Positions 8,029 through 19,003 of a stretch of DNA of 64,000 bases are shown in pieces; within the stretch, counting starts at the first letter, position 1, and the number at the start of each line of letters is the position of its first letter. The notes under the pieces were generated by a model. It did not search any database and was not told where the DNA came from. It saw nothing but the letters and a program-made list of their open reading frames with translations. Origin of the DNA: Parerythrobacter aestuarii. GTDB lineage: Bacteria > Pseudomonadota > Alphaproteobacteria > Sphingomonadales > Sphingomonadaceae. The position numbers were made by a program, and so were the translations under genes. The stretch is from the NCBI RefSeq assembly GCF_030140925.1, contig NZ_JARBWD010000002.1, positions 1 to 64,000 of the forward strand, in the 5' to 3' direction.

Positions 8029-9315
8029 ATGGATTTCACCATCCCGCAGGAGCTTGAGGACTACTACGCCGAGCTCGTTGCCTTCATCGAAAATACGATC
8101 ATCCCGATGGAGCAAAAGGACGACAACATCCGCTTCTTCGACCACCGTCGCGAATGGGCGCGGACGAATTTCGAGGAAGGCGGGCTGCCGCGGCATGAAT
8201 GGGAAGCGCTGCTGCGCGATGCCCGCAAGGCGGCGGACGAGGCTGGGCACTGGCGCTTCTCCGCACCGAAGAAATATGGCGGCAGGGATGGCACCAATTT
8301 GTGGATGGCGGTGATCCGCGACCGCTTTGCCCAGCGCGGGTTGGGGCTGCACAATGATTTGCAGAACGAGCACAGCATCGTCGGCAATTTCCCCTTCGTC
8401 GAAATGTTCGAGCAGTGGGGCACCGAAGAGCAGAAGCAGGAATTTATCCTCGGCGGCTTCGAAGGCACGCGCCGCGTCGCTTTCGGCCTCACCGAAGCCA
8501 ATCATGGTTCCGATGCCACTCACATGGAAACCCGCGCCGTGCGCGAGACGCGCGACGGGACCCCCGGCTGGCTGATCAATGGCGAGAAGATGTGGATCAC
8601 CGGCATGCATGTCGCCACCCATTGCGCCATGTTCTGCCGCACCGATGGCGAGCCGGGTGATGCGCGCGGGATCACCTGCCTGCTGGTACCCAACCCGACA
8701 CAAGGACTGGAAATCGAGGAGTGGATGTGGACTTTCAACATGCCCACTGACCACCCGCGCCTTTCGGTCAAGGATGTGTGGGTGCCTGAAAGCGCGATGC
8801 TGGGCCGCGAAGGGCTGGGCCTCGCGCTGGCACAGAGCTTCGTCCACCAGAACCGTATCCGCCAGGCTGCGAGCAGCCTCGGCGCGGCGCAATTCTGCGT
8901 CGAGGAAAGCGTCCGCTACGCCCGTGAGCGCAAGCCCTTTGGCGAGGAGCTGGCCCGCAACCAGGCAATCCAGTTCCCGCTGGTGGAGCTCGCTACCCAG
9001 TGCGAGATGCTGCGGCTGCTGATCTACAAGACCGCGTGGGAAATGGACAACATGCCCCATGCCGAGATCGAGAAGACCATCTCCGACAAGGTCAGCATGT
9101 GCAACTACTGGGCCAACCGGCTGGTGTGCCAGGCCGCCGACCGGGCGATGCAGGTGCATGGCGGGATCGGCTATTCACGCCACAAGCCGTTCGAGCACAT
9201 CTATCGCCACCATCGTCGCTATCGCATCACCGAAGGTGCGGAGGAGATCCAGATGCGCAAGGTCGGGGCCTACCTGTTCGGCTATCTCGGGCCCAAGAAA
9301 GGCAAGTACGGCTAG
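8029..9315 (+). CDS. Acyl-CoA dehydrogenase family protein
   Basis: A 428-residue flavoenzyme of the acyl-CoA dehydrogenase family (FAD-dependent alpha,beta-desaturation of acyl-CoA). Visible family features are GLTEANHGSD (substrate/FAD loop), WITGMHVATHCAMFCRT, the RIRQAASSLGAAQ helix, QVHGGIGYSRHKPFEHIYRHHRRYRI and the EGAEEIQMRK C-terminal signature. It begins with GGAGAGGACTAACCC before ATG. With the upstream kinase it forms a two-gene unit common in actinobacteria and alphaproteobacteria for degrading unusual acyl-CoAs. The exact substrate cannot be read from the sequence. Confidence 0.93.
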   Translation: MDFTIPQELEDYYAELVAFIENTIIPMEQKDDNIRFFDHRREWARTNFEEGGLPRHEWEALLRDARKAADEAGHWRFSAPKKYGGRDGTNLWMAVIRDRFAQRGLGLHNDLQNEHSIVGNFPFVEMFEQWGTEEQKQEFILGGFEGTRRVAFGLTEANHGSDATHMETRAVRETRDGTPGWLINGEKMWITGMHVATHCAMFCRTDGEPGDARGITCLLVPNPTQGLEIEEWMWTFNMPTDHPRLSVKDVWVPESAMLGREGLGLALAQSFVHQNRIRQAASSLGAAQFCVEESVRYARERKPFGEELARNQAIQFPLVELATQCEMLRLLIYKTAWEMDNMPHAEIEKTISDKVSMCNYWANRLVCQAADRAMQVHGGIGYSRHKPFEHIYRHHRRYRITEGAEEIQMRKVGAYLFGYLGPKKGKYG

Positions 9316-9431
9316 GGTCGGTTATCTCGCCATTCGCGGAACCGCATGGGCCGTCCGTCGATTGAGGATTCAACTTGCTCGCTGCCTGCGTTCTCAGGCA
9401 GGGCAAGAGGGCAGAATACTGGGGACCTGAC

Positions 9432-11699
9432 ATGACATCGACTTTGCTTCGCGGCGCTGCCGCCACACTTCTACTGGGCGTATCGAGCTACGCCCTGGCG
9501 CAGGATGTGACCATCGTACAGCCGGGTGCTCCGGGCGAAGATCCGAAAGTGATCAGCGCGGAAGCCGCGACCAGTCTGGCCGACACCAGCTATGCGCCAG
9601 CCGACGCGGCTTTCATGCAGGGCATGATCGTGCACCACAAACAAGCAGTCAAGATGGCCGAGCTGGTCGAAGGCCGCACCAACAACGAAGACATCGTTGC
9701 GGTTGCCGGGCGCATCCTCGCCAGCCAGGCCGACGAGATCAAGTTCATGACCGAATGGCTGGAAGCACGCGGCGAACCGCTCAGCATGCCGATGATGGGC
9801 ATGAAGATGGACGGGATGAAAATGGAAGGCATGGGCCGCGACCATGACCACAATGCTCATCACGGGATGAAGGGCATGGCCAGCCCAGCGCAGATGAAGG
9901 CGCTGGCGGAAGCCAATGGCACTGCCTTCGACCGGTTGTTCCTGTCGTTGATGATCGCCCACCACCGAGGCGCGCTGGACATGGTCGAGGACCTGCACCG
10001 CTCGCCCGGCACAGCCTACGATCCGGTGATGTTCGAATTCACCAACGATGTAGTGAGCGACCAGCAAACCGAAATCGAACGCATGAACATCGTGCTGGCC
10101 GGCTTGTCCGATGATCCGCGTGCTACGCTGACCGCCGGTTTCCGCGATGCTGGCGAAGCGATCAGCAACATGCGGCTGGTGGCAGCGCTGCCCAAGCCGA
10201 CCGGCTTCTTCGATCCGGCCAACCCGGCCGGGCTGCAGCCGGAAATCAAGAAGGACAAGAACGAAGGCGCTGACGAGGCTGGCGATGAGGCCGCCGAGGC
10301 TGGTGCCGCCGAAGACGGCGACAAGGAACCGCCCAAGCCGAGCTTCGGCAAGCGCGGCTCGCTGCTCGATTTCGCCAACACTGACATCGCCTTCTCCGGC
10401 GACATCATGGTCGCGGGCAGCTACCACGGCTTCAATGCCTACAAGCTCGGCGAAGATGGCATGCCGACGCTGGTCAGCTCGGTCGTCTGCCCCGGAGGGC
10501 AGGGTGACGTCTCGATCGTCGGCGACATCCTGGTGATGAGCGTGCAGGACAGCCGGGCGCGTATCGATTGCGGGCTCGAAGGTGTGCAGGGCCGGGTCAA
10601 CGAAGATCGCTTCCGCGGCATCCGCATATTCGACATTTCCGATATCACCCGGCCCAAGCAGGTCGGCCAGGTCCAGACTTGCCGCGGCAGCCACACGCAC
10701 TCGATCGTCGATGTGAACGATGAGCGGATCGTGGTCTACAACTCGGGCACCTCCTATGTCCGCGATGCGGACGAATTGCCCGGCTGCTTCAATGTGGCAG
10801 GTGACGAGACTGCGCTGTTCAGCATCGACGTGATCGAGATCCCGCTGGCCGATCCCGGCGCATCGCGCGTCGTCAGCCGTCCGCGCGTCTTTGCCAAGGA
10901 TGGTCAGATCGCCGGCCTATGGCGCGGCGGCGACCATGGTGAGGGCACGCAGGATACTGCCGACACCAACCAGTGCCACGACATCACTGTGTTCCCGGCG
11001 CTCAAGCTCGCTGCCGGGGCATGTTCGGGTAACGGCATCATCATGGACATCTCCGACCCCTACAATCCGCAGCGGCTCGACGATGTAACCGACAAGGGCT
11101 TCGCCTATTGGCACTCGGCGACCTTCAGCAACAAGGGCGACAAGGTCCTGTTCACTGACGAATGGGGCGGGGGTGGCCGTCCGCGCTGCCAAGCCGGCGA
11201 CCCGATGAACTGGGGCGCCGATGCATTCTACGCGATCGTCGATGGCAAGCTGGAATATCGCGGCACTTACAAGCTGCCCGCACCGCAGGGCGACAAGGAG
11301 AACTGCGTCGCGCACAACGGTTCGATCATCCCGGTTCCGGGGCGCGATATCTTCGTCCAGGCGTGGTACCAGGGCGGCATCAGCGTGATAGATTTCACTG
11401 ACGCGGCAAACCCGTTCGAGATCGCCTATTTCGATCGCGGTCCGGTCGATGACGATCAGATGGTCGTCGGCGGTTACTGGTCAGCCTATTGGTATAATGG
11501 TCGGATTTACGGCACCGATATCGTTCGCGGCATCGATGTCTTCGCGCTTGAGCCGAGCGAATTCCTGACGGCCGAGGAAATCGCTGCTGCCGAGGGCGCG
11601 ATCTATCCGGGTGACGTGTTCAATCCGCAGACCCAGACCCAGGTCACCTGGCCTGAAGAATTGGTCACAGCTGCAGAGGACAGCCGCAAGGGTGGTTAG
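9432..11699 (+). CDS. Secreted DUF305 and LVIVD-repeat protein with His/Met-rich insert
   Basis: This 755-residue protein has a signal peptide ending in SSYALA. The DUF305 half shows its two hallmark helices, MQGMIVHHKQAVKMAEL (about residue 62) and LMIAHHRGALDMVEDL (about 173). Between them lies a metal-binding-like stretch with KMDGMKMEGMGRDHDHN. A charged linker with an EAGDEAAEAGAAEDGD segment follows. The rest (about 315-740) carries LVIVD-type beta-propeller repeats such as RIFDISDITRPKQVGQVQT and SVIDFTDAANPFEIAYFD. The role is unknown. DUF305 proteins often accompany copper genes, and a copper module lies 1 kb further on. The ATG at MTSTLLRG was chosen because it starts the signal peptide. 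Confidence 0.88.
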   Translation: MTSTLLRGAAATLLLGVSSYALAQDVTIVQPGAPGEDPKVISAEAATSLADTSYAPADAAFMQGMIVHHKQAVKMAELVEGRTNNEDIVAVAGRILASQADEIKFMTEWLEARGEPLSMPMMGMKMDGMKMEGMGRDHDHNAHHGMKGMASPAQMKALAEANGTAFDRLFLSLMIAHHRGALDMVEDLHRSPGTAYDPVMFEFTNDVVSDQQTEIERMNIVLAGLSDDPRATLTAGFRDAGEAISNMRLVAALPKPTGFFDPANPAGLQPEIKKDKNEGADEAGDEAAEAGAAEDGDKEPPKPSFGKRGSLLDFANTDIAFSGDIMVAGSYHGFNAYKLGEDGMPTLVSSVVCPGGQGDVSIVGDILVMSVQDSRARIDCGLEGVQGRVNEDRFRGIRIFDISDITRPKQVGQVQTCRGSHTHSIVDVNDERIVVYNSGTSYVRDADELPGCFNVAGDETALFSIDVIEIPLADPGASRVVSRPRVFAKDGQIAGLWRGGDHGEGTQDTADTNQCHDITVFPALKLAAGACSGNGIIMDISDPYNPQRLDDVTDKGFAYWHSATFSNKGDKVLFTDEWGGGGRPRCQAGDPMNWGADAFYAIVDGKLEYRGTYKLPAPQGDKENCVAHNGSIIPVPGRDIFVQAWYQGGISVIDFTDAANPFEIAYFDRGPVDDDQMVVGGYWSAYWYNGRIYGTDIVRGIDVFALEPSEFLTAEEIAAAEGAIYPGDVFNPQTQTQVTWPEELVTAAEDSRKGG

Positions 11700-11714
11700 A
11701 AGCGGGAAAGTGCG

Positions 11715-12491
11715 TCAGGCTCCAAGGGCCTGGCGCACATCCTGCACGAAGCCCGTACGGCGGATCAATTCATAGATGGTACGTGCTGCCATGCGGCCGG
11801 GCCAGCGCATCGGGCGGCGCACTTGCAGCATCAGCACGACACGCGATTGGCCGGTGTCGTTCCACACCTCGTGAGCGAAGGTTTCGTCGAACACGAACCA
11901 TTCCCCCTCACGCCACTGGTGTAGCGTACCGTCGACGTCGATCTCGCACCGCCCCGGGTTTTTCGGCACGACTAGCGGCAGGTGGCAATTGAGCCAGGCC
12001 TTGGTCAGCCCGCGATGGCGCGGGACATGGGTGTCGCCAGCCATGATCGAATAGAAGCCCACGACGAGGCCAGGAATCCGGTCGAGAAAAGCAGCGGTAG
12101 CCGGGCACAGCGCGCGGTTCTTTTCAGAACGGAAGCCGTAACCTTCAAAGAAGAAGCTCTTCCATTGCGGGCCGCTGGCGATGCGTCGGTGATCGGGTGA
12201 GATCTTGCCGAAGGCCGGGATGTCCTCCCGACCGGCAAGCAGAGCTGCGGCCTCGTCCCGGATGGCCCGCCATTCTGTCTCGTTCACCGCGAGTGCTGGC
12301 AAGTGTTCGGCATCAATGATGGGCGAGGTCGGTATCAACGACTGCTTGGCAAACCACGCGTTGACCGGGGCCCGAATGGACTTGCCGAAGCGAACCAGTC
12401 GAGTCTGCTTCGGGCGCACATAACGCTCGGCTTCCGGCGCGGGCGTGCCGGTTTCCGATGCTTCCTGGGGCCTGTCCTCCGCATCAAGCAT
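11715..12491 (-). CDS. Aspartyl/asparaginyl beta-hydroxylase-family dioxygenase (LpxO-like)
   Basis: This 258-residue protein belongs to the Fe(II)/2-oxoglutarate Asp/Asn beta-hydroxylase family. Family landmarks are GFYSIMAGDTHVPRHRG (iron-binding His and a conserved Arg), NCHLPLVVP, WREGEWFVFDETFAHEVWN (second His) and SRVVLMLQVRRP (2-oxoglutarate-binding Arg). Known bacterial members hydroxylate lipid A acyl chains (LpxO) or small peptides. A lipid A role is plausible but not shown. There is no signal peptide. A long N-terminal leader (about 45 residues) lies before the domain. It converges with the DUF305 gene, leaving only 15 bases between them. Confidence 0.85.
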   Translation of the reverse strand: MLDAEDRPQEASETGTPAPEAERYVRPKQTRLVRFGKSIRAPVNAWFAKQSLIPTSPIIDAEHLPALAVNETEWRAIRDEAAALLAGREDIPAFGKISPDHRRIASGPQWKSFFFEGYGFRSEKNRALCPATAAFLDRIPGLVVGFYSIMAGDTHVPRHRGLTKAWLNCHLPLVVPKNPGRCEIDVDGTLHQWREGEWFVFDETFAHEVWNDTGQSRVVLMLQVRRPMRWPGRMAARTIYELIRRTGFVQDVRQALGA

Positions 12492-12568
12492 GGCCGCGAA
12501 ATAGCACCGGCTGCCCGCCGGGGCTTGTTCAAAAACGACAAATTTCAGAGTTCGGTCGGTTGAGGCCT

Positions 12569-13576
12569 TCAGAACCAGGCGCGGATACCCAGCAACACTG
12601 CGAAACCGTCCGGATCCTCCCCATTGCTGCGGGCGATTTCGGCGGTTTCGCCCAGCTTGGCCTCGTAGCCGACACCGATATAAGGCGCGAACTCACGGGC
12701 GATTTCATAGCGCAGGCGCAGTCCGGTCTCGAACTTGGTAAAGCCGGCCCCGATTTCGCGCTCGGGAATATCCTGCGCGGCAGCTTCCAGCTCCACGCGC
12801 GGTTGCAGGATCAGGCGCTGAGTGATCTTCTGGTCGTATTCGCCCTCCAGCCGCGCGGTCAGGTCGCCCCGGTCGGACAGGAACAGCGCCCCGTCGACAT
12901 GGAACATGTAGGGCGCGAGGCCCTGCACGCCGAGCACGAGATGGCTGCGGGTTTCCGGTTCGAGATCGAGCCGCGCGCCCGTCTGCAGATCGAAGAAGGG
13001 AGCGATTGCCCGGCTGTAGAGCAACTGGACTTCCGCATCCTCGACGCTGCCGCCGAGCTCGCCTTCGCCTTCGGACTTGACGAAAACCCGGTCGATATCG
13101 CCGCCGTACCAGCCCTGCACATCCCAAAGGAAGGCGTCCTCGCCGTTGCGGATGCGGGCTTCAAGCCGTTCGACCATCAGCGTGCCGGTGGTCATGCCAC
13201 CGTTCTCTCTCGCCAGCTGCTCGCGCGAACGGGCCATGGACTGCTCGCCCCAAATGGCATCAGCGGCATGGCGCGGGCCTTCAAGCGCGCGCGGCGGTGG
13301 TGGGGCATCGGCTTCCGGCTCAGCGCAATGACCCATCGCTCCGTGATCCATCGTGCCGTGGTCCATGGCGCCATGATCGGGACCATGATCCATGGGTTGT
13401 TCCGGCTGGGGCTCAACCGTTGGCATCTTGTGGCCCTTGTGCGGGTCGTCATCGACTGGCGCCGGAGCCGATGCAGCGGGCATCTTGTGCCCCTTATGCG
13501 GATCGTGCGCGTCGTGATCCTGTGCGGCCAGTGGTGCGGCGAGTGCCAGCAAAGGCAAAGTGAGCAGCAGCCGCAT
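12569..13576 (-). CDS. copB: Copper resistance outer-membrane protein CopB
   Basis: 335 residues with a signal peptide (MRLLLTLPLLALAAPLAAQ). A His/Met-rich copper-binding region follows, with two DPHKGHKMP units and a run of MDHG units. The C-terminal half is the CopB beta-barrel domain and ends in the outer-membrane motif GIRAWF with a terminal Phe. The start ATG overlaps the copA stop codon by one base (TGATG), so the two are translationally coupled. A longer frame upstream exists but overlaps copA and lacks a signal peptide. CopB is thought to bind or export copper at the outer membrane together with CopA. Confidence 0.93.
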   Translation of the reverse strand: MRLLLTLPLLALAAPLAAQDHDAHDPHKGHKMPAASAPAPVDDDPHKGHKMPTVEPQPEQPMDHGPDHGAMDHGTMDHGAMGHCAEPEADAPPPPRALEGPRHAADAIWGEQSMARSREQLARENGGMTTGTLMVERLEARIRNGEDAFLWDVQGWYGGDIDRVFVKSEGEGELGGSVEDAEVQLLYSRAIAPFFDLQTGARLDLEPETRSHLVLGVQGLAPYMFHVDGALFLSDRGDLTARLEGEYDQKITQRLILQPRVELEAAAQDIPEREIGAGFTKFETGLRLRYEIAREFAPYIGVGYEAKLGETAEIARSNGEDPDGFAVLLGIRAWF

Positions 13577-15291
13577 CACGCCTTCTCCGCCGGGAACGGG
13601 CGCACGGTCACCACCTGCATCATTCCGGCGTGCATGTGGTAGAGCAGGTGGCAGTGGAAGGCCCAATCGCCCGGTTCGTCGGCGGTCAGGTCGAAGGTAG
13701 CGCTGCTGCCCGGCTGGACGATGACTGTGTGCTTGCGCGGCTGGAACATGTCATGCGGGCCCTTGCCATTGACCAGCTCGAAGAAATGCCCGTGCAGATG
13801 GATCGGGTGCGCCATCATGGTGTCGTTGACGAGCTTCACCCGCACCCGCTCGTCATAACCGAAGCGGATCGGATCATCGGTGACGGCGGTGAACTTCTTG
13901 CCGTCGAAGCTCCACATGTAGCGTTCCATATTGCCGGTGAGATGGATCTGCATCTCGCGTTCCGGCATCCGGTGCGGGTTCATCTTCTTCGAGCGCAAAT
14001 CGGTGTAGCGCAGCACCCGGTGCGGCACATTGTCGAGTCCCAGGCCGGGGTAGTCCATCCGGTCCATCGGCATGGCGCTGACCATGTCGACGCCCGGACC
14101 AGCCTCGACGTCCGGCGGCAGCAGGCTGGTGTCGCGCATGGAATGATCCATGCTGCCTGAGCCATGGTCCATCTCGCCCATGCCCATGTCGGTCATTGTC
14201 AGCGTAACCGGCTCGCGGAGAGGAGGCGGGGAGGCCTTGTGGCCGGGGTGCGAGGTCAGGCTGGCGACCCCCATCCCGCTGCGATCCATCGCTTCGGCCA
14301 CCAGCGCATGGCTGCCATCGGGAGGCGAGACGACCACATCGTAGGTCTCGGCCACACCGATCTGGAGCTCATCGACTTGGACGTCCTTCACATCCTGCCC
14401 GTCGGCCTGGATGACAGTCATCGGCACGCCGGGAATGCGGATATTGAAGAAGCTCATGGCAGAGCCGTTGATGATGCGGAGCCGCACCTTCTCGCCCGGC
14501 TTGAACAGGTATTCGAGATCGTCGGCAGGGCCGTGGCCGTTGATGAGGTAGGTGTAGGCGGGCGCGGAGACGTCCGAAATGTCGCGCGGGTTCATCCGCA
14601 TACCGCCCCACATGCGGCGCTCCTCACCCGACAGGTCGCCTTCGGTCGCGGTCATCATCTGGCGATTGAAATAGTGCTCGCCAACCTTGAGCTTGCGCAT
14701 GATCTCGTGCGGATGCATCGGCGTGAACTCGCTCAGCAGCACGATGTAGTCGCGGTCATAGCGCTTGTCGGAGCCGTCCTTGGCTTCGATCACTAGTGGG
14801 CCGTAATGCCCCATCTGCTCTTGCAGGCCGGAGTGGCTGTGCCACCAGTAGGTGCCCGCTTGCCGGATCGGGAATTCGTAGGTGAAGGTCTCGCCCGGCC
14901 CTATGCCGGGGAAGCTGACACCCGGCACCCCGTCAAACTGGAACGGCAGTAGCAGCCCGTGCCAGTGGATCGAAGTGTCCTCGTCCAGCGTGTTGGTGAC
15001 ATTGAGGCGGATGTTCTGGCCTTCCTTCAGCCGGATCAGCGGCCCGGGGATCATGCCATCGACCGCAATCGCGTGTCCGTTGCGTCCGCCGGTCGAATAG
15101 CGCGCATGGCCGACGGTGAGGTTGATCTCCTCACCCGAATAGGTGCCGAAGCCCTTCTTCGCCTCGTGCATCGAGCCACCCTTCGCCCATGCCGGGCTGG
15201 GCAGTGCAGAGGCGGCAGCAAGCGCCGCGGTGCTGGTGATCAGTCCGCGCCGGGACACCATCAGGGGGGAAGGCTTGATAAGCTGTGACAT
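13576..15291 (-). CDS. copA: Periplasmic multicopper oxidase CopA (copper resistance)
   Basis: This 571-residue laccase-like oxidase detoxifies Cu(I) by oxidising it in the periplasm. A twin-arginine signal peptide (SRRGLITSTAALAAASALPSPAWA) means it is exported folded. All four copper-ligand motifs are present: H109-W-H-G, WWHSHSG, HPIHLHGHFFEL and H546-CHLLYHMHAGMM. A Met/His-rich insert near residue 380 (MGMGEMDHGSGSMDHSM) is typical of CopA rather than bilirubin-oxidase-like enzymes. It is the first gene of copA-copB and diverges from csoR, with a palindromic operator lying in the 50-base gap. Confidence 0.96.
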   Translation of the reverse strand: MSQLIKPSPLMVSRRGLITSTAALAAASALPSPAWAKGGSMHEAKKGFGTYSGEEINLTVGHARYSTGGRNGHAIAVDGMIPGPLIRLKEGQNIRLNVTNTLDEDTSIHWHGLLLPFQFDGVPGVSFPGIGPGETFTYEFPIRQAGTYWWHSHSGLQEQMGHYGPLVIEAKDGSDKRYDRDYIVLLSEFTPMHPHEIMRKLKVGEHYFNRQMMTATEGDLSGEERRMWGGMRMNPRDISDVSAPAYTYLINGHGPADDLEYLFKPGEKVRLRIINGSAMSFFNIRIPGVPMTVIQADGQDVKDVQVDELQIGVAETYDVVVSPPDGSHALVAEAMDRSGMGVASLTSHPGHKASPPPLREPVTLTMTDMGMGEMDHGSGSMDHSMRDTSLLPPDVEAGPGVDMVSAMPMDRMDYPGLGLDNVPHRVLRYTDLRSKKMNPHRMPEREMQIHLTGNMERYMWSFDGKKFTAVTDDPIRFGYDERVRVKLVNDTMMAHPIHLHGHFFELVNGKGPHDMFQPRKHTVIVQPGSSATFDLTADEPGDWAFHCHLLYHMHAGMMQVVTVRPFPAEKA

Positions 15292-15303
15292 GTGGGCCTA
15301 TAT

Positions 15304-15320
15304 ATACCCCCATAGGGTAT
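15304..15320. promoter_or_regulatory. CsoR-type operator palindrome
   Basis: ATACCC-CCATA-GGGTAT is a perfect 6+6 inverted repeat in the short gap between divergent copA and csoR. It matches the form of known CsoR/RcnR-family operators (G/C tracts flanked by AT). Its place allows one site to repress both copAB and csoR. The assignment follows from this form and position. Confidence 0.8.
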
Positions 15321-15341
15321 TTGAAAGAGGTCTTTTGGGCC

Positions 15342-15623
15342 ATGTCCGACACGTTGTCAGCCGAAGCCAAATCCACCGTCAACCGTTTGAACCGCATTGC
15401 CGGACAGGTGCAGGGTGTTGTTCGCATGATCGAGCAGGACCGTTACTGCATCGACGTGCTGACCCAGCTGGCGGCGATCAAGTCGGCGCTGGGCAAGGTC
15501 GAAAGCGAAGTGCTGAAACAGCACGCGGCCTGCTGCGTCTCCGAAGCCATCGCCACCGGCGACGAAGCTGAACAACGCGCCAAGTTCAACGAGCTGGTGG
15601 AGCTGTTCGAAAAGCGGCGGTGA
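15342..15623 (+). CDS. csoR: Copper-sensing transcriptional repressor CsoR
   Basis: A 93-residue all-helical repressor of the CsoR/RcnR/FrmR family. The Cu(I) ligands fall exactly where expected: C36, H61 and C65, the same numbering as M. tuberculosis CsoR. An extra C64 neighbours the ligand cysteine. The start ATG at SDTLSAEAK gives the usual family length, and in-frame sequence upstream overlaps the operator. Copper binding should release the palindromic site just upstream and induce copAB. The copper ligands make an FrmR (formaldehyde) or RcnR (nickel/cobalt) role less likely. Confidence 0.93.
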   Translation: MSDTLSAEAKSTVNRLNRIAGQVQGVVRMIEQDRYCIDVLTQLAAIKSALGKVESEVLKQHAACCVSEAIATGDEAEQRAKFNELVELFEKRR

Positions 15624-15626
15624 ACC

Positions 15627-16775
15627 CTACTCGGTTTGCCCTTCTTCCGGCCATACAGGTTCTGCCATCCCGTATTCGCTTTCTGTCAGACCAGCATATG
15701 GTTCAAGCTCTGTGCGCTTGAAGACGGTCCACATGCCGAGGTCGATGCAGAAATAAGGGCGGTCCCGAACCATGTCGGCGTCGCCGAAAAAGGCAGGCCA
15801 TTTTCCTGAGCAATCGCCTTTCTTGCACCAGCATGCCCGCACTTCGGCGATATCTACCGGGCCGGAAATTACTTCGCCCCCCGGCGATTCCCAGTCGCGC
15901 AAGGTGAAGAGTTTGCGCGGCATATGGTCGAGCGGCAGCGGCGTTTCGAGCCAGCTGGAAAGCTCGCGGGCCTTCGCCCACTGGTCCAGGCTTCTCCGGA
16001 AAAGTTCTTTGGAGAACTCGCCCGCCACTATACGTGGGGGATCGCCGTCCTCGCCCGGTTCGATAGAAAGGCCGACAAACGGCGCTGTCGAGTCGAATGC
16101 CATGGCTTCGGGCCGATTCTCCGGATTCGTAATCGCATGAAAAGCGGCTTCATTGCCTTCTATGATGGCTGCGACAAGCCATTGGGCAAGCCTCAGGTCG
16201 ATACCGGTCGCAAGGTCGCCAGGCGACAATTCCAGCAGGTCGGTCTTGTCCGCCGAGACTTCGTCGGTGGTGTATCGCTCAATGCCGTTGAAGCTGAGGA
16301 AAGTCACGGCCACCGGATCGATGTATGGCAGGCTGTGATAATGGCAGGTTCCGCCGATGAAGGTGATGTAGAGCAATCCTTCGGATTCGGCGTTCTTGCG
16401 CTTCGTTTGCTCATCGGCTTCAGCTTGCACTTTGCCGCAGTTATCCGCGATTCCCACAACGCGCGCGCGCAAAGGCGTGCTGGCCTTCGGTATAGGGCTG
16501 CGCTGCAAGGAGATATAGCTTGTTTCTGGGGATCTTGGTCGGTCGAGGCCGAACATGGCTTCGCGGCTGGCATGCAGTGTATTCCCATCGAGGATGCCTT
16601 CCACGACCACGCATTTGAATCGCCAGCCTTCGTCGGTGCGCAACTGGGCGATTGTGGCTGGTACGGCGGTGTCGACAGTGCATGCCGGTGGTGCTTCGGC
16701 TTCGTCAGCCTGCGCTCGGAGCGGACTGAGCGCGAAAATGAGCATGACGATGAGAAGCTGTGCGACTCTGATCAT
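15627..16775 (-). CDS. Secreted protein of unknown function
   Basis: 382 residues, with a signal peptide (MIRVAQLLIVMLIFALSPLRAQA). About ten cysteines are scattered through it, including an ACWCKKGDC cluster near residue 320, which suggests disulfides or a metal site in the periplasm. No family was recognised. The ATG chosen starts the signal peptide; an in-frame ATG 15 codons earlier only adds a tail. It converges with csoR, with stop codons 3 bases apart. No link to copper beyond position can be claimed. Confidence 0.7.
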   Translation of the reverse strand: MIRVAQLLIVMLIFALSPLRAQADEAEAPPACTVDTAVPATIAQLRTDEGWRFKCVVVEGILDGNTLHASREAMFGLDRPRSPETSYISLQRSPIPKASTPLRARVVGIADNCGKVQAEADEQTKRKNAESEGLLYITFIGGTCHYHSLPYIDPVAVTFLSFNGIERYTTDEVSADKTDLLELSPGDLATGIDLRLAQWLVAAIIEGNEAAFHAITNPENRPEAMAFDSTAPFVGLSIEPGEDGDPPRIVAGEFSKELFRRSLDQWAKARELSSWLETPLPLDHMPRKLFTLRDWESPGGEVISGPVDIAEVRACWCKKGDCSGKWPAFFGDADMVRDRPYFCIDLGMWTVFKRTELEPYAGLTESEYGMAEPVWPEEGQTE

Positions 16776-16818
16776 GGAGTGAGGATGCCCCACTTTCACC
16801 GAAAAGCAAGCAAGATAC

Positions 16819-16851
16819 AAAAAGGCCCGGCAGGAGCGATCCTGCCGGGCC
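16819..16851 (-). terminator. Rho-independent terminator of groESL
   Basis: A perfect 12-bp stem (GGCCCGGCAGGA with its complement, 4-base loop) is followed on the minus strand by TTTTTG. It lies 29 bases past the groEL stop codon. Confidence 0.9.
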
Positions 16852-16879
16852 TCTTGTTCTTGCGACTGGTGCGAAAGGC

Positions 16880-18866
<1,987 letters not shown>

Positions 18867-18902
18867 GGTGTATGACCTTTCACTTGGGTTGAACAATCAC
18901 GA

Positions 18903-18929
18903 TTGGCACTCTTGCATCAAGAGTGCCAG
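18903..18929 (-). promoter_or_regulatory. CIRCE element (HrcA operator) of groESL
   Basis: TTGGCACTC, 9-base spacer, GAGTGCCAG. This is an inverted repeat close to the CIRCE consensus TTAGCACTC-N9-GAGTGCTAA, 37 bases before groES. It implies repression by HrcA in unstressed cells. No hrcA gene is in the window. Confidence 0.93.
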
Positions 18930-18938
18930 CGAGGGCGC

Positions 18939-18970
18939 AGATGGGTGCGGGACTGCCGTGAGTCAACAAG
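18939..18970 (-). promoter_or_regulatory. Candidate heat-shock (RpoH-type) promoter of groESL
   Basis: CTTGTTG and ACCCATCT on the minus strand resemble the RpoH -35 and -10 boxes (CTTGAAA and CCCCATNT). The 17-base spacing is a little longer than usual. CIRCE would then lie in the transcribed leader. A sigma-70 reading (TTGACT, 17 bases, CATCTG) is weaker at -10. Confidence 0.35.
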
Positions 18971-19003
18971 TGTTCAGGAAAAAAGTTCAATCCCCGCGCA
19001 GGG

